A DNA stretch of 64,000 nucleotides, taken from positions 59,360,488-59,424,487 of the forward strand of contig RSEF01000031.1 in the NCBI GenBank assembly GCA_003993805.1, in the 5' to 3' direction. Positions 13,441-26,192 of the stretch are shown here, one piece after another. Source of the DNA: Himantopus leucocephalus. Taxonomy: Eukaryota; Chordata; Aves; Charadriiformes; Recurvirostridae. The notes beneath the pieces are model-generated. The model did not search any database. It had not been told where the DNA came from and was given only the letters and a program-made list of their open reading frames with translations. Position 1 is the stretch's first letter. Every line of letters starts with the position of its first letter. A program made the position numbers and the translations under genes.

Positions 13441-16400
13441 GCCATACTAGCTAATCCCCACCTATAATTCACCAGTGCCTATGCAGGTCCTAAAAAAAGC
13501 AGAGGAAATGCAGGCGGTTCCACAGACACTGAAATTAGCAGGGGCATTCAAACTGCTGCACAGAGGAGTTATATGGCCCATTTCATAATTTCCTGCACTA
13601 CTTTGGAACAGGTCCTGCAGACACACAGCTGGGCTGTATTTCAATAATTAAAGGAGCAGGACACGATTAACCTTCACTGGCTCAGAAGCTGATTCCCAGA
13701 GGCATCAGTTGTTTGTCTCTGAAAGCAATAGCTTTACACACCAGAGTGCCGTGGGCATGAGCGTACATGTGCGTCCACTCATTTTTTGTCCTGGAGGCCA
13801 GATGCTCAGAAGGTTTCTGTCAGAAAACTTCTCCTGAAGTCAATGCCGCATTTGTCCCTGCACTATCATGTCTATTTTAAAATAATATGGGGTTCTGGGC
13901 CACAACAAATGAACTTTTTTTCTAAACCCAAGCTACCTGGACTTTTCCACACAGCCTTATTGCTATTTGACTGATGTTAACCTAAAGGGAGCATCATACA
14001 CTGCATATCAAAATGCTTGCTCCAGCATTATGTCAGGACAAACTTCCTAATTGCTAAGTATTTCCCGGCAGATTCAAATAACCAGAAAGGTGGGCATTTG
14101 TAAAGCACATTTTAGGCAAGATATCCCATAGGCAGAGTGGATTTACAACATACAAGCTAGACAGCGGGCTAGTTCCTGCCAGACACAGTCGTTGAGACTC
14201 AGGACAAACTGCCTGCTGACTTCAGCAGAGTTTTCTAAGGCCTTACATCAAGCTCAAGCGCTCTGAACGGCAGGAAAGCACCCTTCAGATTTTGCACTTC
14301 CAAGCCTTCTTGTCAGATGTTGCTATTTCTGGCATTCCTTGTGCAGTTTGAACACCACAAGAAACAAATACTCAAGGAAGCACTGATGATCTGGCTAGAA
14401 GTGGTGACGCTTAGCCCACTTGTTTGTAAGTATTTTCCACATTTTTCTTATATTTCAATGGAGAAAAGCTTAAAATTTGTACATCCCAACCTATATAGAG
14501 GCAGGCGATTTAGTAGTGTACCGCTGCCAATTTATTGAAGAGAAGTTATTAAATGAAATTACACTAAGGTTGAGGATTTACACTTGGAAAGCAGGGTAGT
14601 TTTCTTGCAACCTGATGCACTTCCACTCTTTCCTTTTCTTCTCAGCACAGACTCTGACCCAGCTTGGAAGTTGGTTATAAATCAAACCTACAGCTGCTTT
14701 GTGTATCACATGATGCCTGGGCTAACTGGAACAGAGTGGCACTAATTGTGCTTCTGCTTTTGTGAAGAGCATCAGCAGGGATAATTTTGTCGTCTAAAAC
14801 GTCTTGGTTGCTGTATCAAGGAGCTGAAAAATCTGGATTAGGTTTTTCAGTGTTCAAGAGAAGGTTTCAAGAGAATAATGTCAGGTTCAGTTCCAATGAG
14901 TTGGAAAGGCTATGAAGCAAGTTTACCTATCTTAAACTCCTAGAAACAAACAAAACCAATGTACACCTTTTTTTCAGAGTAAGATAGAATTCACATACGT
15001 AAATATAACCTGTAGACATTTATATGGCTGAAAAAGGTATCCACATATGGGACCTGAAGTGACAACAGTCTTGTATGTGACTTATTGTGAGTAAGTTTAT
15101 CAAGATTTGACCGCTGCTGATGAAAGATTTGCCTATGCATGTAAATAGAATGGAAAAAAAAACCTACCAAAACAACCACTTCGCTGCAGGAAAAATGTGT
15201 TATGATGGTAATTCTATGCTTGCTGTCCAGTATTGTGCAAACCTCTTGAAATGTCACTCTGATGATTTGTGTATCTAAATATTTTGCAAGGGTTGCACTT
15301 CTTTCTTTTGGTTTTCTGAGAGCGGAGTCCAATAAAACACTCACATGGAAGCTGAATAAGAAAAGTATGTTATTGGAAAGTCACACTTCCGAATTTGAAA
15401 TTAAATGGGCCCATCAGTACAAAAACAAAAATTCCAAAGCAGGATCTTATTCACTGCTTTGTATAGTACAATTCTTTTTATTATTTCTTAGGATGTTAAT
15501 TATATAACTTTGTGTAGATGCATAAAATTCAACTATTGGTAGCTCCAGGTTTGTTGTGTTTTGTGTTTTTTTTTTTTAAATTTTCTCACCGATAACTTGC
15601 AAACTTTAAAGTAAACTAACAGAGATGCGCATACCTTGAACCAGAAAATACAAAAAGCCAAATAGATGAAAACCCAGAGCCTGATGTATGGTCCACAGTT
15701 CATTTGTAAAGATCAAGAGTCTGTTCCCTGACTCAGAAGAAGGGCCTCTCTGAGAGTGGGCAACGCCTGATGTGGCTTAGACAGGGGAAGTGTGTGCATG
15801 CCAAGGACCCTGAAGTCACTGCTAACTTCAAAGCTGTAACTTGAGCTTCCCCAGTGACTTCGCAGTAAATCAAATAAACCAGGCTGAGGCAGCACGGGAG
15901 GCAGGGCAGGCAAGTGGAAGAGATGAGGAAAAAGAAAGTGCTGTGACAATGAAACGTCCAGGAGACAAAGCTGTCCTGCTCTGGGTGCCCATTCAACAAA
16001 TGTGAAATTATAGTGGTTGGCTGGAACGGTGCTTGCTTTCTTCATTCAAAGAATTGAACCGTGGCATCCCCAAATACAGGTAACACTCACAGAGCTTAGG
16101 ACTAATGGGGGCCATGCTGTGTAAGCTGCCTTACGCACAAATTCTTCCCAGTCACACAGTCCTGAGAGTTTGTTTTGTTTTTTTTTAAGACATGCAAGCA
16201 GATGTCACACAGAGTCTAGCAAGTCAATTTTTATCAGTGACATTCACCTCAGCCTAGGTGTCCAGAAGTCCAGCAACAGAAATGCATAGTGGAGGAGGAC
16301 ACAGGAGAAGCTGACCAAGCTATGTAAATTTAAAAGACCATGGACTTCTCTTATTTAAGACCAGATCCTGGAGTCCTACTCACCTAGAAGTGGAGCATCG

Positions 16401-16744
16401 AACCTGGATTTACAGATGATTGTTGCAAAATAAGATAGGATACAAACTTACTGTGTCTGTACCGTCATGTTAGCCACCTGTGAGGATGCTCTTATCCTTC
16501 AATAAACATGAGAAGAAAAGTATCTTACCCTTGACTGAAGAAAGTCTAAGCTTGTATATGCTGCAGAATATGAGCACTTGCTCAGTGACTACTAAGGCCA
16601 AAATTTCTATTGACACTACTTTGTATTTGCAGGTAATCAAATGCTCCAGGAAGTTTCCTTAGTTTGTTGTACTGAATAGAGTTGGTTGAATAATCTGAGG
16701 TAGGTACTTACATGGCATATAAAAGCATATATCAATTGTTTAAA
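13441..16744. other. Non-coding stretch, no gene recognised
   Basis: No recognised element or gene. Frames reach 117 codons at most, and two overlapping minus-strand frames near 15713-16045 have no familiar motif. The sequence is ordinary unique DNA as far as I can see. Confidence 0.55.
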
Positions 16745-16930
16745 GTATTTTGCCTCCCAAACTTCCTGTGAGGTTGATAACTTGTATTTTTACCATTTTA
16801 TTCATCAGGGGTGACACTGGTATACAAGGGATGGAAGAATCCTGGGTCCACTGAAGTTAAAGGATGCTTTTGACCCAAGGAGAAGTTAACAAGTTCCTTG
16901 AAGCAATGCAGGAAGCTAGAGGGGGAACAG
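16745..16930 (-). mobile_element. MIR-like SINE remnant
   Basis: Two blocks follow the reverse complement of the MIR core in the right order. The first, cctgtgaggttgataac followed by accattttattcatcagg, matches the 'CCTATGAGGTAGGTA..CCCATTTTACAGATGAGG' portion. The second, gaagttaacaagttccttga followed by caggaagctag, matches 'GAGGTTAAGTAACTTGCCCA..CACAGCTAG'. About 60-70 extra bases separate them, so the copy is diverged and probably interrupted. MIRs are tRNA-derived amniote-age SINEs and are expected as fossils in birds. Confidence 0.45.
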
Positions 16931-18869
16931 TGATTATAACAGCTTTGCTCCCAAACAAGCTGTTGCCTTAGACACTGGGTATGTTTTCATCTCTACAGTT
17001 GTACTTAAAAATACATTTGTAAAATCCATCTCATGACACCATGCAGCCATATTTTTTTTTCTTTACATATACAGAAATATTGTGATTTCTACTTCTAAGA
17101 GTGTCCGGAACTGACACTTGTGAGCAAACAAGCCACCGTTATTCATTACTGGCTCTTTGTCATTCCCATATATGCAAAGTTTATCAATCAGTCAGGAAAC
17201 AGACTCAGCTCCCTGTCACTTAGGTAGACAGTAGCACACATAAAGATGCTTTGCAGTAGTTCATATCATGCCTGATATGATTTGCAAAATGTGACTTATT
17301 CAGAGAATTCATGTGATGGGCAACTATTGATAATGAATGGACTTAAAATAATACCTTTCCTATCCATTTTCTATAAATGAAGTGGGATGAATCTGCTCAA
17401 CAATTATTAAATGCCAGCTGCACAACATATACAAGAAAACTGGGCTTTATGAGAATTTTGATACCATTTTCCTTTTCATAGTTTCTGCAGGAGCACTGGC
17501 AAAGCACATTTTTCTGAAACAAAAATATCCTAACGGAGCAAAAATATTCTGGGCTCAACTGAACCAAAATGAACTTCTGCAATCTCTTCATGGTTCACAA
17601 TGAATGTCTCCTTGTTTGAGACAAGCAAAATGCTCTAGAACATTCATGACAAGCAGGCTTATTCGTCACACATTTTTCTTTCCCCTGGTGAATCTTAGCC
17701 TGTATCTCCACACTGCTGTGACTCCCCAAACATAAAGCTATAACTGACAAAGCTGAGCCATGTAAATTCACTTTGTTTTCTGAAAACTGAACCTTGCAGA
17801 TTGTGCAAGGGAATACCTAGTTCAAGGGGAACTAGTTTTGCAAAGACCAGTCCTACAAGCTTGACTGTCATTTCCAAATGGAAGACATGATGAGAAAGGT
17901 TTAGTAACTTTAACTTATTTAAAGTTAATAAGGATGTTGGGGGAAGGAGAGTCTGGAGATCATAAATACTTCACTACTGAGTGTTAGGAAAAAGAAAAAG
18001 AGTAATAAGTGGGTAGGTAGTAAATTATTAAGCTATCGTTCAGCAAATCTAGACAGGGGAATTACGCAGGGAAGGAATAAAATTCTTAAGGATTTATTTT
18101 ATTGACTACTTTCCAACTTAGAAGAAGGTTAGAACTTTCCCCTTAATTTGGGGGCAAAGGTTGTAGCTGGTCCTCTTCTTTTTAAGGGATTGCTTATGTT
18201 TGCTATTGATCACCTTTTTTTCAATGCTGTTATAAACCTTGGCAGACATGCATAGCACAGTGACGACTGAAAAAGACCAGTAGCACTTGATGACTGGCCA
18301 AAAACTTGGCATTACCTGCAGCTGCGCAAGGTGATTACTGCTGCTCTAGACATGAACAGCACAGGCATCAAGAGATGCAGGACCCAAGGCGCTCCCAGGC
18401 ACCGTCCCACATGAAAGAAGGAAAGTAATACCATCAGAGAGAGTGAGCTCTGCCACCCCATGTGCTCTCCTCATTCCAGCCGCTGGCCGAAACACCTGCC
18501 CGAGAGAAATGGGGTTGACTGGCTGCAGCCTGTGAGCTGCTGACCTACACCAACTGAGAAGTCACTTGTGCTTACACCAGATGTGCTGCCTTTTAAAGAT
18601 CAAAGGGATTTTTGTGGGGTGGGAGGAGACCTTTCTAACTTCCTGTTAGCAAATGACAGTGTAAATTCCCTCCCTGGACATTAATAGCAAAATTTGGAAG
18701 CTGTCCGGAGGGTTGCAACAAATGGCCATCAGGCCTTCCCAGCTTCCATGACTCACTTACCCCAGATGGCCAAGATACTGCTCAGCAAGAAGGAGGCCTG
18801 GAGACTCAATTTGACTAATAGTGACTCCTCTGATGTACGTTCACTGCCAGAAGACAATGCCATATACAC
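16931..18869. other. Non-coding stretch, no gene recognised
   Basis: AT-rich sequence with no recognised repeat or gene. A frame opening at 18694 runs into the CR1 endonuclease fragment. Its first 60 or so residues do not resemble CR1 and may be flanking DNA that happens to be open. Confidence 0.5.
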
Positions 18870-19235
18870 CAGTGCTTGTGTATACATCTCCATGAACCCT
18901 AACAATGATCTTGCTGGAACTGCACTCATCTGGTGGGATAGATCGCATGACTGGAGTGCTGTCACGGATGGCTATGTTCTTTTTAGGAAAGATAGGCCAG
19001 CAGGGTGAGATGGTGGAGTCATTTTTCATGTGAGGGAGCAACTGGAATGTGTCAAGCTCTGCCTAGGTGTGGATGAAGAATGTGTTGAGAGCTTAAGGGT
19101 AAGAATTAAGGGGCAGACTAATATGGGAGACACTGTTGTCGGTGTTTACTACAGAACACCAAATCAGGAAGAGGAAGTTGGTGAGGCCTTTCACAGACAG
19201 CTGGAAATAGCCTCATGATCACAGGCCCTGGTTCT
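18870..19235 (+). mobile_element. CR1 LINE, ORF2 endonuclease fragment
   Basis: In one plus frame the translation matches the apurinic-type endonuclease domain at the start of CR1 ORF2. Visible motifs are WWDRSHDW (from about 18931), DGYVLFRKDR (from about 18970), a glycine-rich strand, VESLRVRIKG and VVGVYYRTPNQ, then SQALVL just before the gap. The frame is broken by stops at 19006-19008 and 19216-19218, so the copy is dead. Before WWDRSHDW the residues CVYISMNPNNDLAG appear to be a shortened version of the usual CLYTNARSMGN region, so the 5' limit is approximate. Most avian CR1 copies are truncated further 3'; retaining endonuclease sequence makes this one of the longer insertions. The enzyme in intact elements nicks target DNA to prime reverse transcription. 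Confidence 0.85.
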
Positions 19236-19335
19236 NNNNNNNNNNNNNNNNNNNNNNNNNNNNNNNNNNNNNNNNNNNNNNNNNNNNNNNNNNNNNNNNN
19301 NNNNNNNNNNNNNNNNNNNNNNNNNNNNNNNNNNN
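19236..19335. other. Assembly gap (100 N) inside a CR1 copy
   Basis: Exactly 100 N of unknown true length. The left flank is CR1 endonuclease and the right flank is the CR1 ORF2 C-terminus. A full-length element would have roughly 2 kb between these points, including the reverse transcriptase domain, so the gap is either much longer than 100 bases or the copy is internally deleted or joined from two copies. Confidence 0.95.
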
Positions 19336-19963
<628 letters not shown>

Positions 19964-21213
19964 CTCTTCTAAATTCAGCAACCAGCCTAAATTTCTGGGA
20001 ACATACTCGACCAACCAATGGCAGAAACCCTGCAACAAGTTTCACGAATCTTGCCAGTAAGGAAAAAGTGCTGAGACCCCCAAAGCTTTAGCAAGAGACT
20101 GCTGAGAGTGTCACAATACAGCTCAAGATGAGCCCTGGCAACCATGGCAATCACCGTGGCAAACCATGGTCAAGTCTTTAAGAGGTGACCCTCCAACCAA
20201 TGTCCCTTGCCTCTTCCGTGCAGCTCACAGTCCTCTCCTCCTTTGCCACCCCACCATACCAGCAGAAGGAAATTCAATTCACACCCTGGCCCTCTTTAGA
20301 ACAAAATCTGGCATATTAATGAAAATCCATTTTTATGGGCCGTTTAAAATAAGACACCAGATTTTGCCTTGAATTGGCTGAGACATGCATTCTTTTTTGC
20401 TGAGTGGACACTAAATGCAGTAACTCCCAGCAGAGGAAGGGAGATGACAGTTCAGGGCAGTAACTCTTCAAACTTCTGCGCCAGTATTCCTCTGATCTTA
20501 TTTTAGTCTCTTTAGTTCTCACACTTGCCTGTTCTCTTTTTTTTTCTTTCCCTTTTTTCTTAGGTGGGTGGCGTATTGCTTTATTCTTGTGTGTTCAAAT
20601 ATTTTAAAATGCCAACACGATTTAGAAGCTCTTGGAAATGTTTCTCTGAGAGTGCATGGTATATTAGCTGCTAAACAGGTACACTAATTTTCAAAATTGT
20701 TCTGGGACTTTTAAGCCAGTGGTACCCATTTGGAGATTATTCCATGAAATCATATATGCAAGTAAAATAATCTAAAGCTTCTGAAAGGTTTTGTGAAAAA
20801 AGAAATAATAAGCAACATATGTAATAAAAATGTAGGAATTAAGTTAAAATCAGCAGAAGGGAAAGAATATTTGGTCCAATTCCACCATTCATTTCTGGGA
20901 ATTATTTTTAAGTCTTAGCTCAATTTTTTGATGAAAGATAGTAGCAGGGAAGCCTGATATCACTTGTTCTTAGATGTCTGACATTTTGATAGGGGGTTTT
21001 ACACGGTACAGCTAACTCTATGAATCACAGTACTGAAATAAAACACAGAAAAATAATCATTTACTAGTGTTTCTGAAGTTCTAAGTATTTTTTGATAGTA
21101 TTGTTTCACTGACTTAAGCGTTATTATGCTGCTGAGAGTAGAATTTTCTTTGGCAGATCTACTTGCTTCTTGCTGGTCAAAGTTATGCTGAAGTCTACCC
21201 AATTAAAAACAAA

Positions 21214-21234
21214 AATAATAATAATAATAATAAA
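21214..21234. repeat. (AAT)n microsatellite
   Basis: About seven ATA/AAT triplets in a row. Simple sequence; possibly length-polymorphic. Confidence 0.85.
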
Positions 21235-21879
21235 AGAACCACTGTCTCATGATGCAGATAGATTTTACAAATACTCTCAAAAACATCATTTCCCAAAAGA
21301 AAAGGTAAATGTTGAGATTCTTTTTGACATACAGAAGAAGATAAATGGTTGAAAAAATAACTTAATCTGAATCTGCATTTTTATTTTAAAGCCAGGAATA
21401 AATTTTAAAGCCAATTCTTAGTCAATTTAATTTAACATATTACAGCTGAATCCATGATCTGTCAAAGTACAGCGGGAACTCAGGAACATAAGCCCCATTT
21501 TCAAAACCAACATCTGTAAGTCTCCACCCAAGTGACTTTCAGTTTAACTAAGTACTTGTGAAGAATTTTCACGGAGCCACACATGCTTAAATGTCACTGC
21601 TTCTCAGTGTGGTGGAAGCTTCTAATTTCTGAAAAACCAAGACGATAAAGGTGAAGTGCCCCAAAGACCTTTAATGACGTCCAACTTCAGGGCCTGACTT
21701 CTGCGTGAGGATGGCTAGAATAGCTCCCATCACTCTCTTAAAGACAGCCAGCTGCCCCAGAGAAAACACAGCTGCTTAGGGAGCAGCCGACGCTCTGCCA
21801 CGGTTTACAGGCCAGCACATGAAGGTAAATCAGGACCGGTTTCTACTCACTTTAAAGTTTTGTGCTGCCGTGGGTAGTG

Positions 21880-21901
21880 CAGCTGCTTGCACAAGCAGCT
21901 G
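21880..21901. repeat. Palindrome containing paired CAGCTG E-boxes
   Basis: CAGCTGCTTG (21880-21889) is followed after two bases by its exact reverse complement CAAGCAGCTG (21892-21901). Each arm contains CAGCTG, itself palindromic and a known core for dimeric bHLH factors. The dense AGCTG context continues to about 21925. Regulatory use is an inference. Confidence 0.8.
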
Positions 21902-23027
21902 AGCTGCCTCAGCAGCAGGGTGGCGTACGTGGATGGACAGCTGGGGCAGGAACTGCTGCAGCCGTCTCAGTGTAAATCCATGCTGTTTGCACATTTGACA
22001 CTTCAGACACGCAGGAAAAAATTTTCCACTTTTTTTTGGTTTGTATTAAAAAGAAAATAAAAGATTTCTTCTTAAGTGCTGTATTTCTAACCAGTTCTAC
22101 CCAGGTCAAGCTTTGTCACATGCACCTCTCTGTATTCAAGGTGATAACAGACTTGGTATCAGGCATTAACAAAGACAGACACAGCTACCAGTTTAGTTCT
22201 GTTTTTCTGTCCACTTTCTTAACTTACTACAAAAATGAATCAAAGCACCATGGCTACCCCAATGAAAAATTCCCTCTTCAAAACCATTTCTATGGAGAAG
22301 CAGGCCTCCTCCAAGTCTTTCAATGGGAAGTATGCAATCACTCATTCTTACACTGGGCAATGGCTTTGCTTTTAATCTTTGCTCCTATTGTCCTCAGCTA
22401 ACGAGAAGCAACATTCTCTTTAGAACGGGTGGGAAGGGTTTATGTCATTGTCTTGTCTTGTAAAGCCCCATAAAGTTTTAAATCCTTAACAGGCTGAAGC
22501 GTGGTGACACATGTGTTCAGAACAAGTTCAGTGCTGTTTTCTGTTTTAGTGCCTGAGGTTTCCCTTTCTGTTCTTGTACACAGCTTACTTTCAAAAGAAC
22601 AGATCCGGAGAGGTTTTGTTTACAGACAAAAAAATTACTTCTAAGTAAATATGTACACACACAAGTGGACACAGGCCAGCAGACCCAGCCATTACCGTCA
22701 TCTTAGGACTGACATTTGAAAACTGGCCAAGAACTCTCACTGGTGATGACTGTCCTCAAAAAGGTCCCAGAAGACTGGTCTGGAGCAAATTGTGGCCTCT
22801 CCTTCACCTCATCTGCCCTAGGCATGCAAGTCTGCCTCCACTCTGCAGATCTCTTAAGCGCTTCTTGAGTTTCCTGACCCAGTACTGAAAAACAGTCACT
22901 GAATCCTACCTGAGCTGGCATCCAGTCCTTCTGAAATGGTCAATCTGACAAAGAAGGATCATCCATGTTGGCTGTCCTCCTTGCCAGAGTGGATGCAGAA
23001 TTGTCCTTGTATGAGATTTTGGGGGGG

Positions 23028-23056
23028 AAAAAAGAAAGAAAGAAACAAACAAAAAA
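23028..23056. repeat. A-rich GAAA/CAAA simple repeat
   Basis: A run of A leads into GAAA units and then CAAAC units. Low-complexity sequence next to a G7 run. Confidence 0.8.
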
Positions 23057-24908
23057 TGTGGCATCCTGATGTTGTATTTTCCCTGGAATTCTTTGCTTTG
23101 TAAAGTGCAGACTAAAAAGGCTGCTTGCAGACAGGTTCTGCCCCGAGTTTTGACCACTCAGTTACACACAAGAAAAACATAACCCGCATAAGCAAATAAT
23201 TATTTCTGGTGTTGCTGAGCAAAGAGGGAGTTGGATATCTGAAGATGAATCTAATCATAAACCATGGTGCAAAATACCTGTATCAGCTTTGGTTGGAGCC
23301 TAGTAGATTCCACATCTAGAAAAGCCTTGATGTCTACAAAAGAAGACGAAGGAACATAGATCAGAAAAGTCTTGACAAGAAGTACTAAACTGGGCACAGG
23401 ACTGCTTGTTACTATGTTGTCCCGACAAAGTAAGGACTCTCATGCCATAAAAGGGAATTCATGCCATCAACAGAATTTAAGAAACCCTAACCTTTCATAC
23501 TATCCATCAAGTTACTTGTCTCATAAGCCCAAGAAAGAGAGAAACTCTTACTGTTAGTTTTCAGTATACAGTAAGCATTTCGATGCTCAGTGCTATATAG
23601 ATATCACTGCTACGTAAAAATAAGCAGCCCCAGCAAGCTGCACCAGCTGGTGGTGATGGAGAAGGGCTTCACCATAATGAAACGCCTGAGTTCTGAAGTC
23701 AGTTAAAAAAGGTGATTTTTCTCTTATGTATCTTTTCATTCTCTTCTCACAGTGTTAACTTGCTCCATGCTTATCTTTTCTATTGCAGTGCTTATCTTTC
23801 CTTTTATTTCTTTACCTCTGTCTCCAGCAGTGACAAGATTTCCTCACTTCTAATGCCATCTTTCTCTCCCTCTACTTTAAACTCCCCCGAAACAAACAAA
23901 AAAACCCCAAACACATTCAAACTCCAAAGCCTCCAAATCCAAATAAGACCTCCAATGTGTTTTCATTTTTCTTTTGCTTCTCCTTTACCAGATTTTTCCT
24001 TATTCAAGTCTCTTTCCTGTTTTCAACCCATTCTTTGGAGCAATAAAGGGTTGCATAGGCTTTAGGAAAGAGACAACAGATCAAAGCCAATTCTTTTGAA
24101 TCTATGCCTGTGTGACCAACAGAAGAGAAAGAAATCAGCCTCAGTTCGTGCCTAGAATGAATTTGGATAACTTGAACTCAACATGGAAGAAGTCTTTCAG
24201 TGATACAAGCAGATGTGGAGTTGGTCACATACAATAAATTTGGCATTTCAAGCCAGCATTTCTGTGATGTTCCATTTTGGCTTTAAAGTGTGGTTTTACA
24301 AAATGCCTCAGAAGTCTTAACAAATATTACAAATACCTAGCACATATAAAATCATTAATCCTATCTTTTTCCCTGTTTTTTCCTCACCCAAGATGTTAAA
24401 GAAATCTCCCTCAAAGATTACATCTATCAGTTTCCAACATCTTTAAACCACTTTTCATCTGCAAATAAATTCCCAGTTTCCTTAACGAACTGCTGCAGCT
24501 ATGATAGACTTCAAACTTCAGCTTCCTCTTTCCAGACAACTTCTAGGTAATGGCTCAGAAATTTACTGCAGGTGCCTGCCAGGAAGCCCAGGAGCTTCAG
24601 GCATGTGGGTCAGTCTCACCAATGTCCTCATGACTTTAGTGACTCTCTTGCTCGGATTTCCTACCCTTCTGTCCCTGGTGAAACAGTCAGAGTGACTCTG
24701 GCACACCTGGCTGGCAAATGGGACTTGCAGAGGTGGTGCTTGGGCTGTTGTCTCTGCCCAAGGTCTCCTTAACTTTGAGAAGAATCCAGAGTTCGGGACA
24801 GAGATGGCCTCTTAATGTGCAAGCAGAAAGCCCAGCCCAGGATACTCATGATCTCCAGTCCTTGCTGTGGCTTTGCTTTCTACTGTTTCTTGAGATGTCC
24901 AAAAAAAA

Positions 24909-24958
24909 TGTATGTGTGTGTATACATATATATGTATATATACACATACAGGTGTATA
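24909..24958. repeat. TG/TA alternating microsatellite
   Basis: Alternating pyrimidine-purine steps (TGTG, TATA, CACA) continue for about 50 bases. Such tracts are common, often length-variable, and can adopt unusual helical forms. The frames crossing it on both strands are low-complexity artefacts. Confidence 0.85.
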
Positions 24959-25717
24959 AATGTAAATCCGTATACCTAATACTACAAATAAAGTCAAACC
25001 CAGTAATATTTTTACAAATTATGTAATTTAAAGGTAATGAGGCATTAGGGAAAATGTATATGACTGTGCTATGCTGTCAGACATGTGAATTTATGAGTGA
25101 TATTGAGTTGTATTTGGATGACAGGAGAATAAGATCTACCTTTGTGACGAGTTTGGTTTTGAAAAACCATGGGTAGGATGTTCCTGAGCAAGGTTGCCCT
25201 GCAAACACTTTTTGGGGGATAGACCTCTGTGTGCAAGTGTTAACTTCAACCTTAAGCACCCTCTAAATCGGGTTTTAAATCCTGACCGTGCCCTGGCTGT
25301 GACCCCAGGGCTGAAATTGAATTCTCATGCTTTCGTAGAAATGGTTCTTTGACATGACTCTGTATTCTGCATATTGTGCATCTGCTAAGGTACTGTAGCA
25401 GACCTACCACCACACTGTGTTTTCAAGGGAGGGAAATACAAGTGATGAATCCTGTGTGCCAAAAAGTTTTGGACATTCTGGGTTGTATTTTTTTCCTTGC
25501 ATTTCCTTGCATTACAACAGAGGTATTCAGCAAAGCTAACAGTGGCTGATGACAAACCTCTCATTGCTGGAGGTCCTCAAAATTACAGTCCTTCCAACCT
25601 GGAGGACTATGGAAAACAGAAAGTGTCATTTTTACACATGTGTAACTAGCTGACGTATGATACTGTGTATTTAAGACTGTTTCCCTACCCAGATGTAGGT
25701 AGGCATAGCTCCTAAAT

Positions 25718-26192
25718 GGACCTGTTGGAGCGAGTCCAGAGGAGGGCCACAAAAATGTTCAGAGGGCTGACGCACCTCTCCTATGAAGACAGGCTGAGAG
25801 AGTTGGGATTATTCAGCCTGGAGAAGAGAAGGCTATAAGGACCTTATAGCAGCCTTCCAGTACCTAAAGGGGGCCTACAGGAAAGATGGGCAGGGACTTT
25901 TTACAAGGGCATGTAGGGATAGGACGAGGGATAATGGCTTCAAACTAAAAGAGGGTAGATTTAGATTAGATATTAGGAATAAATTCTTTACTCTGAGGGT
26001 GTTGAGACACTGGAACAGGTTGCCCAGAGAAGTTGTGGTAGCTCCATCCCTGGAGGTATCCAAGGCCAGGCTGGATGGGGCTTTGAGCAACCTGGTCTAA
26101 TGGGAAGTGTCCCTGCCCATGGCAGGGGGGTTGGAACTAGATGACCTTTAAGATCCCTTCCAACCTAAATCATTTTATGACTCTGTGATTCC
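25718..26192 (+). mobile_element. CR1 LINE, 5'-truncated 3' end
   Basis: The insertion begins within the last part of ORF2: the translation from about 25720 reads [16 protein letters not shown], then [18 protein letters not shown], a well-known CR1 signature, before a stop. Downstream DNA keeps the order of the CR1 C-terminus and 3' UTR (ggttgcccagagaagttgtg, aaggccaggctggatggggc, gatcccttccaacctaa) and ends in a degraded octamer tail near 26192. It has lost reading capacity. Wording differs from the copy at 19336-19963 (for example 'ggctggatggggctttgagc'), so the two belong to different CR1 subfamilies. Confidence 0.95.

Larger units (their letters stand above)
19964..25717. other. Non-coding stretch, no gene recognised
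   Basis: No gene recognised; the longest frame is 121 codons (22036-22401, plus) and has no familiar motif. It contains an ATA triplet array near 21214, a palindrome with two CAGCTG E-boxes at 21880-21901, a GAAA/CAAA-rich tract at 23028-23056 and an alternating purine-pyrimidine stretch at 24909-24958. Confidence 0.55.

Noticed and set aside
22036..22401. 121-codon plus frame as a gene
   Set aside because: It has low-complexity hydrophobic and lysine-rich parts, no known domain and no supporting context.
23712..24065. 117-codon plus frame rich in serine and phenylalanine
   Set aside because: The composition simply reflects a pyrimidine-rich strand; no signal-peptide-to-domain structure or family match.
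25875..26090. Minus-strand frame inside the second CR1
   Set aside because: It is an antisense shadow of the CR1 3' end; the same shadow appears opposite the copy at 19336-19963.
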